Position numbers and translations under genes: made by a program. The notes beneath the pieces are model-generated. The model was given only the letters and a program-made list of their open reading frames with translations. It had not been told where the DNA came from and did no database searches. A stretch of DNA of 64,000 nt from Pseudovirgaria hyperparasitica. Its lineage: Eukaryota > Ascomycota > Dothideomycetes > Acrospermales > Acrospermaceae. The DNA lies in NCBI RefSeq assembly GCF_010093815.1, contig NW_022985554.1, forward strand, positions 342,999-406,998, given 5' to 3'. Positions 44,901-56,597 of the stretch are shown here, in pieces (the first letter of the stretch is position 1; each line of letters begins with the position of its first letter).

Positions 44901-46390
44901 CACTGAACCAAGCTTTCTGCCACTGGATAACCTATTGAGTGGTACCCATGAGCATTCCATGTCCGCTATATACAATCGGCAGATGCGAAAGCACCCAGAC
45001 TCCCCATCGCCAAAAGCCCACATCTCCGCTTCGCAGTTTCGATCGGTCGAATGCCCCGACGAACCAATAAATTCTACATACGGTAGTAGTTATTAGCACC
45101 CTTGATAACGCTGCAACTCTACCCTTGAGGGGGGGGAGGGGCCGGGCCCTGAGCGCGGCGACGCCCCGCAAAGCCACCGACGTAGAGGGAAAGACACGGG
45201 TCCGATCTCCCGCTGTCTAGAGATCGCGACAAAGCTGCGATCGCCATGCCTTGCCGACTTAGCGCCATTCGTTCTCAGGGCAGCAGGGGTGGAGGGGGCA
45301 AGGTGAAGAAAGAATCGCAGTGCCGACCGCTTCGGACAAGTATGGGAAATGAGAAAAGAATGGCACGATCCGAGGAGAGGTCACGGGGGGGGGAGCCGTG
45401 GGATGCATCCATCCATCCATCGCATCCTGCAATAACTGGTACTGGTCACGATCCGTGTCTGGCCTTCGATTGCTGAAGGATGAGGTGTGTTGTATTGGAA
45501 AGAACCCACCCCCATCGACGCGACCCAGACGCCCGATCGGACGTTGAAGGTGAGATGTCTGAGGCAGACAGGGCTACTAGTTGCAGAGCAGCGAGACGAT
45601 TGCATGATGCGGATGCGGTCTCTCGCCATGTCTTGCTTTTGCACGCACCTCACATAGCGAATCCCGGTACATGCTGCTGACATCCATCTCTTCAAAGGAT
45701 TATCAGGCTGCAAACCAGTGCGATCGAGTAGAGACATCGCCGCGTACCGCCATTCTCCTCCTGAAATGTTGTATTTCCCGGGAGGAGGTGTCTGATGCAC
45801 GATGGACGAGAAGAGGAAGGTGTACGCCTGGTATAATTATCCTTTCGCGGTTGGGTTGGTATATTTCGCTCATACCGGTATACTCAAGCCCAGCATACCC
45901 AAATCTACGTCCAAAACTGAATCTCCTTTCTCCCAAGTAATTAAAACATGCCACATTAAATCTATTTCCAACACCGCGTCCTGACAGCCTCAAAAGCCAA
46001 ATTTCCAAGTATGTCCAGCCATCCTCGCTCACCGTGTGTCAGACTGATATCAAGCCCCTCCCCTCAAGCCTTGCCAGAAAAACAGTCACCCAAAATAAAT
46101 CCCGTTGTGTCAAGGAAGAAGACCCCTTCCGGACTTAAACCACATTAGGCCCATATGGCTTTCATCTTCCCCATGAATCGACGATCAAAAACATCCTCAT
46201 TTTCCCCTCGCTGGAGTCTTTTGTACCTTGCAAGTAATCAGATGGCTTGAAACTGAAACCGCCTCTGCCTGGCCGGCCGGCCGGCCGTGTGCGTGTTTGC
46301 ATGTGCGGCGCCGCCGGGTCTAGAACAGGTGTTCTCAGCATCTTCAGACTACATGCATGCAAAATACATAACCTGCATACATACATTCCA

Positions 46391-46440
46391 ACATACATAC
46401 ATACATACATACATACATACCTCACACATACATACATATA
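46391..46440. repeat. (CATA)n microsatellite
   Basis: About eight to nine tandem CATA/ACAT units, then an interrupted continuation. Confidence 0.9.
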
Positions 46441-47058
46441 TAACCTACCCGTCCCGTATCGACGATGCCACACTATCCAGCCTCGCAAAACGCCCCCCGT
46501 CGGACCTGATAGACGGCCCGTTAATTACAGCACACTCCTCCTTCAAACCCAGGAGGAGGAATCACCATATGGATGTGCTAATAATTAATCACTGATTCGC
46601 AATGTCCCCTCTGTTCTGCACGCACGCCACCTGTGTGTATGTATCGGGTGATCATGCGATTGAAGAAGGGGGGTTTAGGCCCAGGACGCGGGGGATGATG
46701 GCGTGCTCTTTTGAGTCATTTGATCGTGGAGTGCATTTGCTCTGTTTTGCTGTGCTCTGGTCTGGTTTGGTCTGGTCTGGTCTGCTCTGCGCTAGTCTGG
46801 TATGGTGTGGTATGGGCTAGTATATTGTATGGTGAGGAGAAGAGCGCGATTGAGGAGGAGGTATTGGTGATGGTGATGGTGAGTGAGGATGCTGGATGGA
46901 TGCCCGGTGTGGGGATCCTGGAGATGCTCGGGCACCTGTACATCGCATGGCATGGCGTGGCATAACATAGCATAGCATAGCCCACGATCGAGGGGTTTAG
47001 TTGGTTAGGTAGTTAGTTTGGTCGTTGGTTGGTAAATGGTAGTGTGGTTTCGCGGCTG

Positions 47059-47090
<32 letters not shown>
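47059..47090. repeat. (CATC)n microsatellite
   Basis: Six perfect CATC units and one variant. Similar short CATC runs occur near 45405 and 47818. Confidence 0.85.
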
Positions 47091-47605
47091 ATGTCAGGAC
47101 ACATACACACCACACACACACACACAATAATAGACACAAAACCCACAGAAGTCGACACAGAAACGGAGCAATAACATCAGGCTCGACGCGGTGTCGCTCG
47201 CCATCACATGCATGCATGCATGCAGCTCTGCACACCACCTCTCTAGACTCCAAACAAGCCCCGGTTGCTTATCCCATTCCATTCCCATTTCCCATTCCAC
47301 TCCATCTCACCAACGGAACAAGCCATATTGCTTTCCCAAGCAAGCAAAAGCGTCAGAGACAAACCTAAAAAAAAACAATCCTAGTTTTCTGGTCTCTCGC
47401 TCTTTCGCTAGTGCAGTTAGTTTAGTAGTGGGATGCGATAACAACGCTATTGTGTGAATTAAGTAGCACCCCCCAAAAAAAAACAGGTCCAGTGCATTGC
47501 TGATGACCGAGCGAGCGAGCGAGCAGGTAAGCAAGCAAGCATCAGATCGTATATTCGCCACCAGATCGTGCTTATACATGCGATGAGAATTATAATACAC
47601 ATGTA

Positions 47606-47640
47606 CAGACACAGACACAGACACAGACACAGACACACAC
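47606..47640. repeat. (CAGACA)n microsatellite
   Basis: Five units of ACAGAC running into a CA tail. Confidence 0.85.
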
Positions 47641-48452
47641 ATGAACTCGTATGCAGTAAACAACAAATCTGAATGTGAATTGGATGAATAAATGGAATAT
47701 GATGAAAATCCATCGCTCAAAATGCTACACGACAACGCCCGATAACACCGCGCTTTTGTGCTTGCTATACCGAAAACAGTCCCATGTCAAATACAGTAGA
47801 ACAACATAATGAATCCTTCCCTCCATCCATCCATCCAATAATCGCCGTGCAGCAACATCGCATCGCAGCACATCACTATCACATCGGCCCATTGGGCAGG
47901 CAGCATATCATGAGACCACCCACCCACACATACAGACACGCGCACGCACCTTCCATCCCATCCCATCCCTCGCAAAACCCGATGTTACAGAAGATGGGGA
48001 ATTTCGTGTCCGACATCGACGATGTGAAATGCCTTGCTATCGGCGATGGAAGAAAACGCGTGCTTGTGTGCGGCGGTAGGTGGCGCGCGTGGTGTGTTTG
48101 GGTGGACGCGGGAATTGGATATGTGCGCGGCATCGAGAAGTATGTTGTGCATCGACGTTTTCCCCTGCCCCGCTCTTTCCGGCCGCGTTGCCGTTGAAGT
48201 AAAGTGGTCGGCACGTGTCGCGTGTCCTTCACGCCTGGAACAATCGAGGGTTTTGCGGGCGGGATGAGGTGTGCGGGGGGCTGTGCTGGAGGCTTCGCAG
48301 AGCACCATCCGCGGTACGAGTGCGAGTGCGAGTGCGAGGGCGAGGACGTTCTAGGAGATAATGGGTTGTGTGGGTGTGTTTGTGTATGAGGGGTCAAAGG
48401 TGTGTAGTTATTGACGACACATTTTGGTCGTTGCATGGTTTTGGTGGTGGGT

Positions 48453-48692
48453 TCAGGTTGCTCGTTTCGGGCTGCCGGATAGTTGGCCTAGCGATGCAAA
48501 GGAGTTTGTCAGTGCAGAGTAGGACGAGGCTTCTCTGCTGCTGATTGAGTCGATGGAACTGGTTGACGAGGACCGAGATTGTGAGTTGGTTGATGCTGCT
48601 TGGAGGTTGAGAGTGACACATGATTCACAACGTCCGCTTGCCATGTTGCACCGGCCTCTGCAGCCACGTTCGTAGTTGACGCAGGAAAACAT
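48453..48692 (-). CDS. Small Cys-rich protein, hypothetical
   Basis: An ATG-initiated 79-residue frame begins MFSCVNYERGCRGRCNMASG and continues RCESCVTLNLQ before a Ser/Thr-rich tail. Five cysteines sit in the first 28 residues, arranged C-x6-C-x3-C-x6-C-x2-C, like a compact zinc-binding ribbon or knuckle. No signal peptide is seen, so it is not an obvious secreted effector. The Ser-rich C-terminus is probably disordered and ends GSPKRAT. I do not recognise the family with certainty. The gene is unusual in being alone in a large repeat-rich region; an unseen intron or longer form is possible. The tight cysteine pattern is the main reason to call it. Confidence 0.5.
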   Translation of the reverse strand: MFSCVNYERGCRGRCNMASGRCESCVTLNLQAASTNSQSRSSSTSSIDSISSREASSYSALTNSFASLGQLSGSPKRAT

Positions 48693-50747
48693 TGTGGATG
48701 AGTGTTGTGTGAGTAGGTTGAAAGTAAGTGTGTTTGTGTGCGTGTGTGTGGTGTATGTATGTGTGTGTTGTGTGAGTATGGTCGATGATAGTGTAAGACG
48801 GACTTTTTATATTATGACCGAGTCGAGGTGTTCAAACTTTGTGGCTTGTAGAATCTCAAGGAATCAAACTGGAACGAAGGGGAAAAGCCAAATGGTATAT
48901 ATAAACACGCGTACCGGTTTTGCACCGCCAGGGGTCGGACGGATCTACCTGGATGCTCGATGATGTCTTTTTCTCGATCCCTGGGCCATGTCTCTCAACT
49001 CGGGCTCCCGTCACAAGGCGCCAAGTCCTGGAGGCTTTACCAAATCCGTGCGGTCTACATGGCGGCCCTTGGCGTTAGCGCTGAGCCTTGAGCAGGATTG
49101 TTTCCTATCACCGTGCGATTGGTCATGATGTTACTGACGCCCGTATCATTCCAGAGCATCGGGCCTTCTGGCCCTCCTCCAGACCTGTCACCTACGAGCC
49201 CGATACTGTATCTGCCACTTTCTTAATTTTCTTTGACAGCTCAGGAGCCCACTCTTTGCTTGACTTTCGTATAAATGCACGTGTTGCAACCTGAGTGTGG
49301 GTCTAATGACTTTTTTTGACTGCGTCGGTGTACCGTGTATCCACACCCTGTGCACTCTTCAGACATACCAGGGTCAAGGGATCGAGACAGTCCCTGCCCA
49401 TCACGGCTCCTTTTTTCATGCTTGATTTTTCCACTGTTGGCTGGCTGCGTGTACGTGGCCTCTCCTGCCTCTGTCTTGTGGCTTTTTCTCCACAGCAACG
49501 GTTGTCGTCGTCCAAGGACTCGTACAACGTTGTGTTTAGGCAGGCAGACTTACATATCGCTGAGTCAACACCATGACGCCATTGCGCACAATATGCAGAA
49601 AGGCGACGCCGTACAACTATCGCTACCTAGTAACAAAGTGCGGAGAGACCAACCATGTCTCGCCGGGATCGGCCGCAATGCTTCACGAACCCGAGATAGC
49701 CGGTGTCCATCACTGTTATTTTATGTGGACTTCTAAGCATTCGTGTGTGAAAGATTGGGAGATTTTCGGGCACCATGGGAATGAAGGCATGCATCACCCC
49801 AACCTGACAAAGGCCCTTCTTATTTTCTTTTCGTGTTGCATGGAACCCCAGTCAACTTGATGCACCTCTAGCCAGGACACAGCCTCAGCCCCACTTTGGA
49901 TTTTGTTGCAGAATTCATATGTTGTTGTTACATGAATAGTTCATTTTGTTTCGAATTGTTCCACGCTTTGGTCCTCGGACGCGTCTACTTGTTCCAGACT
50001 CTCTGATCAGCGCCCCGTGCTTTCTCAGACAGGCGAGCGAATTCATAGCGACAGCGCTAGAATTGCCGAAGAAGCCTGTGGCGTGCGAGCTTTGACATCG
50101 CTACTTGTTTCATTGTCGAGCAGGCCCCGCCTTGTTTTACGAAAACGCGCCCAAGATGAGGCTATTACCAACGTCTATCTCATGCTGTTCTTATTTACGG
50201 AGTGTGTAAAAATTTGCGTAGAGAATCAAAATTTCGCCGTCAACGCCGTGCCTCGGCGCATCTTGAACGTCGTAAGCGAGCGTGCGCTAGGCAAGTTTTC
50301 AAAGGGGTTTCTTCTGTAATAAGTCCTTGAGACTGATTGCTCCACCGCCAACAAGATAAAGACGGTCCAGCTTAGCGGAATGTATCGCGACATGTACGCT
50401 TTGATTGCCTATGTCGTCGGCAACAGCGTCATGGCAAGACTAGCCAGCATGCCACAGAGGAGAGGAGGGTGATGAAGTCGAGAACAAGAAACGTGGGTAC
50501 GCTTGGGTAGATTAGAAAGCCTAACAAGACCGAACGACTTAGCTGAATGCAGTGAAAGCTAAATACGAGTAGACAGACGGTCGGACTGTAACGTGATGGT
50601 CTTGACTGCCGACGTTAGATGCAGTCTGTAACTTTTCAGAGAACGCGGAGCCTGTGATATGTGGGCAGCAAAGATGTTCCTATAGCCTGAGCATCGTAGA
50701 AGCGGTTCCCAGTGATAGGCAAGATATTACTATCCTAGCCGCGTTAT
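48693..50747. other. Gene-free stretch upstream of the small Cys-rich gene
   Basis: 2.1 kb with GT-rich low-complexity sequence at 48720-48785. Open frames (for example 49573-49860 and 50017-50319) are short and unrecognised. The right end is the 3' side of MFAP1. Confidence 0.5.
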
Positions 50748-51971
50748 TCAACCATGATCTCGCCGCGGCCTCTTGGACTCTCGATCCTCCGATGCCAGTG
50801 ACCGTTTCCGCTCACCGAGTGCAGCAGAATTGGCACCTGTGGCACCAGGTCTGTCTGGTCTGAATCTATCATCGCTGTTGTTGTATGAACCGCCGTTCTT
50901 TCGGTCGTACCCATAGTCTGCCCATCTACCGGTATCTTCTGACTTGAGATCCTTGTAACGTGTACGTCCTTTCTTTCCCAGTTTCGTCATGTCCCTGATA
51001 CGCATGTACTCTGGCAGCGTCTCTTTATTCGTCTCGTCCACGAACTTGGCGCCCATGATGTCGCGATCCAGAAGACCCTGAGCAGCCAATTCATCTGTGA
51101 AGAAGGCGCCTTTGTGGAAGTATTTCTGCATGTATCCAGCCTGCGGCTTGTCGGAGCGGTCCTCCTTGTCGCGTGCTATTCTCTCCGCATCCTCGGCCTC
51201 ACGTTCTGCTGCAGTCATGTTGCGTCTTCGCTCGCGCTCGGCCAGCTCAGCCTCGTATTCTTCAATTCTGGCGCGATCCCTTCGTATCCTAGATAGTTCC
51301 CGCAATTTCCACGCTGCATATTCGGCCTCTACGTCTCGATCGTCGGTATCGTCCACGGCTTCTTGCTCCTCGAGGTCACGGTCCTCGTCGTCCCAATACT
51401 TCTTGCCCGCTGCTTTCTCCGCCGCAGCTCTCTCAATCTGCTCCTGTATAAGCTCATCCGCTTCAGCTTTCCGCCGCGCTTCTTCCTCTTCGGCCTTTTC
51501 CTCTTCTGACTTCTCCGGCACGGTACCTCCGTTTCTTTGTGCCTTCTTGATGAAGACAGGTCTGATAAACTTGCGTCGAGTATCCTCCTCCTCCTCACTG
51601 CTGCTTTCTTCTGATGATGATTCTTCTCCGCTTTCACTCCCGCTCTCGTTCTCATCCTCTTCATCCTCTTCGTTCTCCGTCTCAAACTCGTCCTCCTCCG
51701 CTTTCTTCTTAGCGGCGGCTGCTGCCTGAGCTTGCTGATCTCTTCGCGTCTGTGTGTTGAGATCGACAGCCTTGAGGGTGGTTGCTATCTTGGAAGTATC
51801 CTTGGGAAAGGATGTAGCTTTGGGGGGTGGCGCATCTTGACGTGATGTTTCTTGCTCTTCGGGATCGTCGTCCTCAGATGAATCTGATTCATTGGGTGCA
51901 GCAGCAAGCGCTTTTCCAGGGCGATGTCGCGCAGGCCGCACCGGATTCGCGGTCATTCGTTTTGGTGGCAT
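50748..51971 (-). CDS. MFAP1: Spliceosomal protein MFAP1 homologue
   Basis: Intronless gene, 407 residues, ATG at 51971. The N-terminal half is charged and low-complexity, with Ser/Glu runs (SGSESGEESSSEESSSEEEE) and (K/R)FIRPVFIKKAQRNG. Long Glu/Arg/Ala coiled-coil-like helices follow (residues 150-270). The conserved C-terminal domain is typical of microfibrillar-associated protein 1: MQKYFHKGAFFTDELAAQ, then IMGAKFVDETNKETLPEYMR, then MTKLGKKGRTRYKDLKSEDT and a final GRWADYGYD. Despite the name, this protein belongs to the spliceosome B complex and binds Prp38 (fission-yeast Spp381-like). It is probably nuclear (KRPRRDHG at the end). Confidence 0.92.
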   Translation of the reverse strand: MPPKRMTANPVRPARHRPGKALAAAPNESDSSEDDDPEEQETSRQDAPPPKATSFPKDTSKIATTLKAVDLNTQTRRDQQAQAAAAAKKKAEEDEFETENEEDEEDENESGSESGEESSSEESSSEEEEDTRRKFIRPVFIKKAQRNGGTVPEKSEEEKAEEEEARRKAEADELIQEQIERAAAEKAAGKKYWDDEDRDLEEQEAVDDTDDRDVEAEYAAWKLRELSRIRRDRARIEEYEAELAERERRRNMTAAEREAEDAERIARDKEDRSDKPQAGYMQKYFHKGAFFTDELAAQGLLDRDIMGAKFVDETNKETLPEYMRIRDMTKLGKKGRTRYKDLKSEDTGRWADYGYDRKNGGSYNNSDDRFRPDRPGATGANSAALGERKRSLASEDRESKRPRRDHG

Positions 51972-52382
51972 GGTGGTGGAACAGTAGCTTTGTAGCTTTG
52001 GTAGAAGCTGTCGAAAACGCGTATCTGGTGGGAGGAGGGTATGGAGGGCTCGTCAATTATACTGTTACCGTTTTGGGATACCTAGAGAAGAGGAAGAAGA
52101 CCTCAGTGGAATGTTTCGGGACGAGTTCCTGCCTTAGACAGTGCAAAAGGTGTATGTGAGTTAATGTTCGTAGAAGTCGCGCTCGCGTTGTCCACTACTT
52201 TTTCCGAGAGCTCCATCTGACGCATGGAGAACCTCTCCCGGAAAGGACCCTGCAGCGCTAAGCCTAACAAGGAAAGTCCGCACAATCACGTCCAGTCCAA
52301 TTCCAATATAAAATGGGGAAACGCCCTATAGCTCCACTCATGACCTGGTAGCAGACTCTAAGAACAAAATGCAAAAGAAGAT
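51972..52382. other. Spacer between MFAP1 and tRNA-Gly
   Basis: 411 bp upstream of the MFAP1 start, on the 3' side of the tRNA. No other feature is seen. Confidence 0.5.
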
Positions 52383-52464
52383 GCATCGACCGGGAATCGA
52401 ACCCGGGTCGAGTCGATTCCAATGTGACTGGCAACGACTCAGTATACCACTAACCCACCAATGC
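52383..52464 (-). tRNA. tRNA-Gly (GCC) with a 12-nt intron
   Basis: Minus strand, 82 nt, without the CCA tail. The acceptor stem GCATTGG pairs with TCGATGC (two G-U pairs). A-box TGGGTTAGTGG and B-box GGTTCGATTCC are both present. The anticodon stem AGTCG/CGACT encloses TTGCCA, then intron GTCACATTGGAA (52417-52428), then T, which gives a normal seven-base loop TTGCCAT with anticodon GCC at 52432-52430. The intron sits right after position 37, the canonical place. The T-stem CCGGG/CCCGG is perfect. Confidence 0.95.
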
Positions 52465-53061
52465 TGTGATGTAGGCAAATGGCAAATCTTGATATATGTA
52501 TTTTGATGATGCCTCCTGTACTTGACACAGTTATACTTGGTTCCACTATGTGACATTCTTGCTCAGATCTTCTCCGGAAAGGCTATATACAGGAAAGGAG
52601 CTCTATGGCACGTCTAGCGCCAATTTGCTGTAACTCAAGACGCAGATATACTTGTCACATCACGTGAATCCAGTACAACTCATTCTATACAAGAATCAAA
52701 CTTTGACGACGCACAGGAGACGAACGAGAAGACGAGAGCCCCGAGCATGCAGAACCGGTGAGCGAATGATATCAATCTTCGAATACATCCGTCTCTCAAG
52801 ATGGTAAACGCTTGGGTCCATCTTATCTTGGAGAGACGGGGGAGGAGATATTATCGAGGTTTGTGCGAGGCTGATAGGCTTACAGGCCTTGCAGAGTTAC
52901 ATATCAGAGAAGGATGAGTAGTTGAGGACAGGGACATGAAGTGACAAGACACATGCAGACACGGCGTACGAAGAGGAGACACTGGGAATGAGCGATTTTG
53001 AGCAGAACGTTTATTAAATCGTGGACGTCTGAGTCCGGGTATATTTTATTTTCATCGTCCC
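52465..53061. other. Spacer between tRNA-Gly and methyltransferase gene
   Basis: 597 bp with no gene. It contains the tRNA upstream side and the methyltransferase 3' UTR. Confidence 0.55.
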
Positions 53062-54157
53062 TCATGTACCAGTAATAGGCTTCTGACCGTATACGACGTA
53101 ACTGTAAGTGGTTGGTGAGCATGGTACTACTAAAATCAGTCTTTGAGCGAACGACTTACATTGGCCAGTAAGCATGGATCCTCGGATTTTGGATCTCTTT
53201 CCTACATCCCATAAGGAGAAGTTCAAGTTCTTCTGGGGACATGCCCAAGACTTGGGTACACAAGCGTGCAGAGAAGCCGTGAAGACCATCTAGAGTGTTG
53301 ATCATGTTCCATTCCCCGAGTTGCTTGAGCTCCTTGTCCTTTGGCCAACGATTTTGCGGCCATTTGTAGACGATTTCCGTCACATTTTGAAATCCTGCTT
53401 CGATCATGAACTCCTTATACCGCTCCGCCCAGCTTCCATCTCGTTTCAGCGCTTTGAGAGCATCACAAAGGTACTTGTTGAGTCTTTCGAAGTGGGTACC
53501 ATCCATTGTGCCGTCGTCGGCCCGTACTGGAAAGGCAAAATCTTGGAGCTCGTACCAGCCACCCGGCTTCAGAGAGTCGTAGACCCGTGAGAACAGTGCT
53601 GTAGGGTTACCAAGTGAGCCAGCTAGCATTCGACCGTGAATATAGTCAAACTTTTGAGGGAACGTCCATTCTTGGTCAAAATCATCAACTTCGAATTTGC
53701 AGTTTGGTGGGACATATGGAGGTTGTATGGCACTGAGATCGGTACCAATTACATTGGCCTGAGGGAATTCGTCTGCAAAGTCCATGGCCCATATTCCGGT
53801 ACCAGTGCCAATGTCGAGGGCGTTAAAATCGTCTGTACAGTCGAGAGGGGCATGGTAGAGCTGACGGTGCATAGTCTTCAGGAAGATCTCATGCTGAAGG
53901 TCCAGCCTCTCCTGCTCCTGGTCGTCTTCCGGGATGAAGTATAGGCCATCTTGGTATTTGTGGTAGCCACGGCCATTCTCCTCGACGCTTTCCAGTATGC
54001 TTGACCTCAGACTTTCGGTATATGTGGTGGAGACGTCGTCACCCAGAGCAGAGTCGGATTCGAAAGAGTCGGCGTCGAGTGGATCTGGATTGCCCTCGTG
54101 AGGAGCGTGCAGGTGTTGAGGGTCGGACTCAGCGGGAAGCTGGATAGCGTCCGCCAT
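53062..54157 (-). CDS. LaeA-like SAM-dependent methyltransferase
   Basis: Exon 54157-53160 is spliced (GTAAGT to TTACAG) to 53101-53062, giving 345 residues that end IHAYWPIYVVYGQKPITGT. Reading on without the splice would stop right after HAYWPM, and the family end ((I/V)Y-(V/I)YGRKP) shows the splice is real. The ATG at 54157 is the first in frame. Motif I is LDIGTGTGIWAMDFADEFP (about residues 114-132), followed by NVIGTDLSAIQPP, the DYIHGRMLAGSLGN block and a GGWYELQDFAF segment. This is the fungal class I methyltransferase group around LaeA and TAM domain proteins. LaeA itself is a global regulator of secondary metabolism; many relatives have unknown targets, and this one is not clearly the LaeA orthologue. 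Confidence 0.88.
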
Positions 54158-56597
54158 AAGGGCCGACGAGGAAACGCGCGGATGCGGCAAAGGGTGGAGT
54201 AGTAGTGGTGTAACAGGCTTAAGATAGATCAGTGGGTGTGCGACATAAGGGCGTTTAGGATTGAAGCGGTATGACACACGTGAAGACGGGGGTCACAAAC
54301 GCAGCCTTCCAGAGGGCGAGGACGGCTCGTATAGTGATTGGGGGGCGCAGGTGAAAGAGAAATGGGCTACGCCGCGCGAAGGTCCAGAAGAGAAAAGAAG
54401 AGCAGTGGCATTCTTAACAGAGATGGGTGAGGTGCCTGAAGTTCGGTCAGGTAAGTGGATGGGAATGGTCCGGAGTGTGTGGGCATGATGGGAAGTGACA
54501 TGGGATGGAGCGTGGGCATTTGAACATGGAAGCTAACTTAGACTCATGTACTATCGACGAACGTAGGCAAGAGCGAGCGGGTCGAGCGCCGGGCCTTCCC
54601 AGTCGGGGCGCCTTAGACTCCCCGGTGCCGTTGACGACGGACTGCTTGATGGCTGGAGCGTATGAGACTATGAGTAGTATAGAGGTGCGGGTGTGTGCAT
54701 GTGCGCAGAAGAGGAATGGCGGAGAATGGTGATAATTACGGTCGTTGATGATTGAGGAGGGGATGAGGGAATATGCAGTGTGCAAGCTGTGTCAATGTGC
54801 AATATGCAACAATATGCAAGACTGTACGTGATATGGGTCTATGAGCGGGTTGGCGGTCAGGAACAGGGAACTGGCAGTGGGGAGAGAGCACGCAGGAAAC
54901 TGGGGCAGTTTGGGGCAGTTTGGGGCAGTTTGGGGCAGTTTGGGGCAGTTCGGGGCGGTTCGGGGGGCAGTTTGGGCGAGTTTGGCAGTCTGCGGCGGCC
55001 GGTGGAGCTGCAGCACTGCATCTGGGTGTGGATAATGGCAGCTAATCATGTTTGCTGTTTGCCTGCTCTTCTGGGCTGTTTGCAACGGTTTATCTGCCGA
55101 CTATGGCCCTGACAACAGTGCATGCATGTACTGTATTAGCCATTTCCGAGTATGATTGCATACCGTATGAAAATACAATAGGATATCGAGCGGCACAGTA
55201 CTACTCTTGAAAGCTCTCTCGCAAGCATCAGGGTACAATGGTACATCCATCTCGCCATCTTGGACCTCGACCAAGCACGCTAAGCCTTGTATGCCTTCTT
55301 CACACACACAGTGACAAACACACACACATACACACCACACATCTATGGAGACATCAAGGTCTATTTCATCTGCAGCGGACGTGTAATGAACCTGACTTAT
55401 TAACGTAGGTCTAAAAGCCTCTCCGATGTAGCGTCGTTCGGTCGCCCGTCGGCCGTAAGAATGACAGCAACCACTAATAATGACCCTGACAGTGACGGTC
55501 GACAACAGACGGTGACAGTGCATACTCGAGTCAGTGTCCATGTCAACTACAGACGAGCAGACTGACTACGCAAACTGCTCACACAAAGAAATGTTTCGAG
55601 GCCAAAATCAAACGGCGCAAATGCCAGACAGTGACAAGTTGAGCGGTGATGATTCGAAAGGCTATATCAATGCAGCTAAAGCTCCTACAGCAGCCACAGA
55701 GCCACAACTCCTCTAGTCTCTCTCCGCTCTTCAGCTCCCCAACTTGGCTCTCCCTTACTAACCAGGGCTGTAAGTGAAGTCGTGTCGCTTACGGCATGGC
55801 GACCCTTTTTCCCTCCACACTCAACCCATGCCATGCCACTGCAGTGTCCACCGTTCGCCATAGCGGCACATCCATACTCTTCTTTCGGGAAACCTCTCTC
55901 AGCAGCATGCCGTGAGTTGTCAGTCATCAGCCAGCAAACAACAAAAGTCATAAATCTTCACTCGCCCAGGACCGCGCTCAGGACTATCCTCGTGAGGCAG
56001 AGTCGTCGTACACGTATTGTCACATCGCCAGTCATCTGCATTAGCATCTGACTCGCATGCCATGCAAGAAGAGCTGTGCGTTTGGTAAAGAGCTATCAAG
56101 GTCTCTAATCTCACGCCCATCGCCCATGGCACGCCGAAACGATGAAAAGACACGATGGATCCAGGAATGGAGGATGAAAGGGCCCGGGGTCTGCTGCTAG
56201 GGATCCTCGACATCGCTCAACCACTCGCAACACCACACTGTCCCATTCCACATGTCACGGACACTGACCCGCTTGCAAAAACAAGCTTCTGTTGTATCGT
56301 TGCTCCTGCTCGAAACACACCGTATTGAATCTACGTATAAACTTACTAAAGTCACCGGTCTCGCCTGGTTCTCGGCGACTAGTCCTTTCCCTCTCAAGTG
56401 ACAAGCCGTCCTTTTCACCCATGCAAAACTCACACAACAAGCCCTTGCAAATTGGTGATAATGTTATCTAGTCCATCAGACCCCCGCTACTTGCTTGCTC
56501 TCTTGTGTTTTGTATCTTGAATCCTGATGTCACTGCGAGTCCAACATCTATCAATCTCCACAGCCACACCGTCTTCCTCGCCTGTCCGTCATCCAAC
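54158..56597. other. Gene-free divergent region upstream of methyltransferase and P450
   Basis: 2.4 kb without a supported gene. It contains the G-rich decamer repeat at 54901-54970 and CA-rich DNA at about 55311-55345. Confidence 0.5.
54901..54970. repeat. G-rich 10-bp tandem repeat (TGGGGCAGTT)n
   Basis: Five perfect units followed by two degenerate ones. Each unit has a run of four G, so the plus strand could form a G-quadruplex. It sits about 0.75 kb upstream of the methyltransferase start. Confidence 0.9.

Larger units (their letters stand above)
41996..48452. other. Long gene-poor, microsatellite-dense region
   Basis: 6.5 kb with no gene that I can support. Open frames at 42133-42495, 42869-43180, 43686-44302, 44746-45096 and others have no domains. 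The 3' half is dense in simple repeats: GGCC run at 46271-46287, (CATA)n at about 46391-46440, CTGGT-rich DNA at 46746-46815, (CATC)n at 47059-47090, CA run at 47098-47135, (CAGACA)n at 47606-47640. The GC-rich block near 45120-45180 has no rRNA or tRNA structure that I recognise. Some of this may be UTR of the neighbouring small gene. Confidence 0.5.

Noticed and set aside
44746-45096. 116-codon plus-strand frame
   Set aside because: The first codon is not ATG, no recognisable motif is present, and it ends before a G-rich block.
45120-45250. GC-rich segment considered as an rRNA or structural RNA fragment
   Set aside because: No stretch matches conserved rRNA or tRNA cores that I know.
46378-47700. 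CRISPR-like array
   Set aside because: The repeats are simple microsatellites without spacers, and the organism is a fungus.
51097-51729. 210-codon plus-strand open frame
   Set aside because: It is the complement of the Glu/Ser/Lys-rich MFAP1 gene and reads only Ser/Ala/Leu low-complexity sequence.
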